In this document: piece after piece, positions 35,046-36,133 of the stretch
Position numbering within the stretch: the first letter of the stretch is position 1
Layout: every line of letters begins with the position of its first letter
Position numbers and translations under genes: made by a program
The notes under the pieces: model-generated
The model's input: the letters and a program-made list of their open reading frames with translations, nothing else
Told to the model about the DNA's origin: nothing
Database searches by the model: none
Source of the DNA: Candidatus Magasanikiibacteriota bacterium
GTDB lineage: Bacteria > Patescibacteriota > Patescibacteriia > Magasanikbacterales > UBA922
Direction of reading: 5' to 3'
Assembly (NCBI GenBank): GCA_014729395.1
Contig: WJJZ01000006.1
Location: forward strand, 71,090-107,222
Length of the DNA: 36,133 nt

Positions 35046-35993
35046 ATGGATAAATTGTACCAACAACTAAAAAACTTTGGCAAAGTAAAACTAAAAGAAC
35101 CTTTGTCAAAGCATCTGACAATGAAAGTGGGCGGACCGGCTCGCTATTTTGTGATTATTGATAATACGGATAAATTGGTGGAGCTTTTGAAATATTTACA
35201 AGGCGAAGGGGTGGAGTACCTGCTGATCGGTGGGGGGAGTAATTTGATTGTGGGTGATGAGGGATTTGAGGGGGTCGTCTTGAAGACTGGAGATCGGAGA
35301 CTGGAGATTAGAGATCAGTATGCGATAGCGAGTTCCGGGTGTAGTATGGTGGACGTGGCTCGCAAATCAATTGACGCCGGCTTGACCGGGTTTGAGTGGG
35401 CGATCGGGATTCCGGGCACGATTGGTGGAGCCGTTCGTGGTAATGCCGGAGCTATGGGTGGAGAAATGAAAGATAATGTGGAGAATGTAGAGGTTTTTCG
35501 TGATGGTGAGGTGCTGGAGATAACAAATCAGGAATGTGAGTTTGGTTATCGTGACAGTATTTTTAAGCATAATAATGATATAGTCTTACGAGTTTGGTTG
35601 AAACTTGAAAAGGGTAGTGAAAAAAATAAAATGAAGCAGGCTTTGGAATATATTAAAAAAAGAAATGAGTCGCAACCACAAGGATATGCTTCGAGTGGGT
35701 GTATATTTAAGAATTTTGAGATCGGAGATCGGAGATCGGAGATCAGTAATTTAGAAATTCCAGAAGAATTCATTCAAAAAGGCATAATTCCGGCCGGTTG
35801 GTTGATTGAAGCTGTGGGAATGAAGGGAGAGAAGGTTGGCGGGGCTAAAGTGAGCGAAAAGCATGCTAATTTTATTGTAAATACCGGAGATGCTACTGCA
35901 AGTGACATCTTGACATTAATTGAGAAAATAAAAGAAAAAGTGTATAGTAAATTTGGTATAGAACTCGAGGAGGAAATTAAAATAATTTTTTAA
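35046..35993 (+). CDS. murB: UDP-N-acetylenolpyruvoylglucosamine reductase
   Basis: FAD/NADPH enzyme making UDP-MurNAc, an early cytoplasmic step of peptidoglycan synthesis. The 315-residue protein has MKVGGPARYFVI, LIGGGSNLIVGDEGFEGVV, the FAD loop IGIPGTIGGAVRGNAGA, and FGYRDSIFK. QPQGYASSGCIFKN follows, with Cys where many MurB proteins have the catalytic Ser, then KVSEKHANFIVN at the C-terminus. Two 7-bp repeat arrays are inserted in frame: TGDRRLEIRDQ before YAIASSGCS, and EIGDRRSEISN just after CIFKNF. Both fall beside conserved segments, which is striking for an essential enzyme. Confidence 0.95.
   Translation: MDKLYQQLKNFGKVKLKEPLSKHLTMKVGGPARYFVIIDNTDKLVELLKYLQGEGVEYLLIGGGSNLIVGDEGFEGVVLKTGDRRLEIRDQYAIASSGCSMVDVARKSIDAGLTGFEWAIGIPGTIGGAVRGNAGAMGGEMKDNVENVEVFRDGEVLEITNQECEFGYRDSIFKHNNDIVLRVWLKLEKGSEKNKMKQALEYIKKRNESQPQGYASSGCIFKNFEIGDRRSEISNLEIPEEFIQKGIIPAGWLIEAVGMKGEKVGGAKVSEKHANFIVNTGDATASDILTLIEKIKEKVYSKFGIELEEEIKIIF
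35284..35318 (+). repeat. Heptanucleotide array 1 inside murB
   Basis: Five 7-bp units: AGACTGG, AGATCGG, AGACTGG, AGATTAG and AGATCAG. They encode TGDRRLEIRDQ. Confidence 0.9.
35718..35745 (+). repeat. Heptanucleotide array 2 inside murB
   Basis: Units GAGATCG (three times) and GAGATCA, exactly phased. They encode EIGDRRSEISN and lie three codons after the catalytic-region motif CIFKN. Confidence 0.9.
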
Positions 35994-35995
35994 AA

Positions 35996-36040
35996 AGCTA
36001 GAAAAAGCTAGAGAGGCCTGAAAAGCCGGAAAGGCTAGGA
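35996..36040. repeat. AAAAGCTAG/AAAAGCC repeat block
   Basis: Repeated units AAAAAGCTAG, AGGCCTGAAAAGCC and GGAAAGGCTAGG, related to the block at 25852-25897. It lies directly before the start of the last gene. Confidence 0.65.
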
Positions 36041-36044
36041 TAGT

Positions 36045-36133
36045 ATGCAAGATTATCATGATTTATTAGTCTGGAAACGAACTGTAGAATTTACCAAATT
36101 AATTTATCGTTTAACTCAGAAATTTCCAGAAGA
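36045..36133 (+). CDS. Four-helix-bundle protein (23S rRNA intervening-sequence type), 3' end outside the window
   Basis: An ATG at 36045 opens a frame to the window end. It reads MQDYHDLLVWKRTVEF and then TKLIYRLTQKFPE, the characteristic first helix of four-helix-bundle proteins, which are found in 23S rRNA intervening sequences and as free chromosomal genes in Patescibacteria. Related to the Avd accessory protein of diversity-generating retroelements. No clear ribosome site; a repeat block abuts it. Confidence 0.8.
   Translation, partial: MQDYHDLLVWKRTVEFTKLIYRLTQKFPE

Overview
The window looks like a piece of a Patescibacteria (Candidate Phyla Radiation) genome. The signs are an AT-rich sequence, tightly packed short operons, a ComEC protein split from its metallo-beta-lactamase-like domain, an archaeal-type UMP kinase, a solo Elp3, a LysW-like mini-protein, many small dispersed repeats, and few Shine-Dalgarno (SD) sites in front of housekeeping genes. 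UGA acts as a stop throughout (for example at the ends of comEC, the UMP kinase gene and the pentapeptide-repeat gene), so this is not one of the lineages that read UGA as glycine. This assignment is inference. There is no rRNA, tRNA or CRISPR array in the window.

Layout. 1-8.1 kb (+): 5'-truncated infB, thioredoxin, a DUF4349 membrane protein, glutamate dehydrogenase, a DUF559 nuclease-like protein, and leuS with a Nudix domain inserted in its editing region. 8.1-12.6 kb (+): comEC, a GIY-YIG protein, a 0.57 kb repeat-rich gap holding a minus-strand small-gene candidate, the separate ComEC-type beta-lactamase domain, an L,D-transpeptidase with calcium-binding repeats, and a small membrane protein. 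12.6-16.1 kb (+): UMP kinase, a pentapeptide-repeat gene with its own promoter and terminator, and an in-frame rarA-queH fusion. 16.2-21.8 kb (-): 3D-domain protein, tsaE, glyA, a transglutaminase-like protein, a Nudix hydrolase and elp3. 21.8-23.2 kb (+): a Trm9-like methyltransferase divergent from elp3, and a Y1 (REP-associated) transposase. 23.2-25.9 kb: accessory mini-genes, a decayed duplicate gene end, a membrane protein, a PLP enzyme and the LysW-like carrier candidate. 25.9-30.3 kb (-): Mpl-like ligase, an ATP-grasp protein with permuted motif order, an Ate1/GNAT-like protein and MraY. 30.4-36.1 kb: two cysteine-rich mini-genes, an FAD oxidoreductase, an NlpC/P60-like protein, an ATP-grasp-Nudix fusion, MurB and the start of a four-helix-bundle protein.

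How genes fit together. MurB, Mpl, MraY, the L,D-transpeptidase and the NlpC/P60-like protein all concern peptidoglycan. InfB, LeuRS, TsaE, QueH, Elp3 and the Trm9-like protein concern translation and tRNA modification. ComEC and its detached metal-dependent domain concern DNA uptake.

The most unusual features are: (1) short repeats, many with an exact 7-bp period, inserted in frame and without stops into leuS, mpl, murB and the Ate1-like gene, with other repeat types in rarA, elp3 and the transposase; (2) the Nudix insertion in LeuRS; (3) a bacterial Elp3 next to a Trm9-like methyltransferase; (4) an ATP-grasp protein whose C-terminal metal-binding motif sits at its N-terminus; (5) rarA-queH joined across an A9 tract where one extra A would create a stop; and (6) a set of mini-genes sharing a strong SD leader, promoters and terminators, including one promoter with a perfect palindrome between its boxes.
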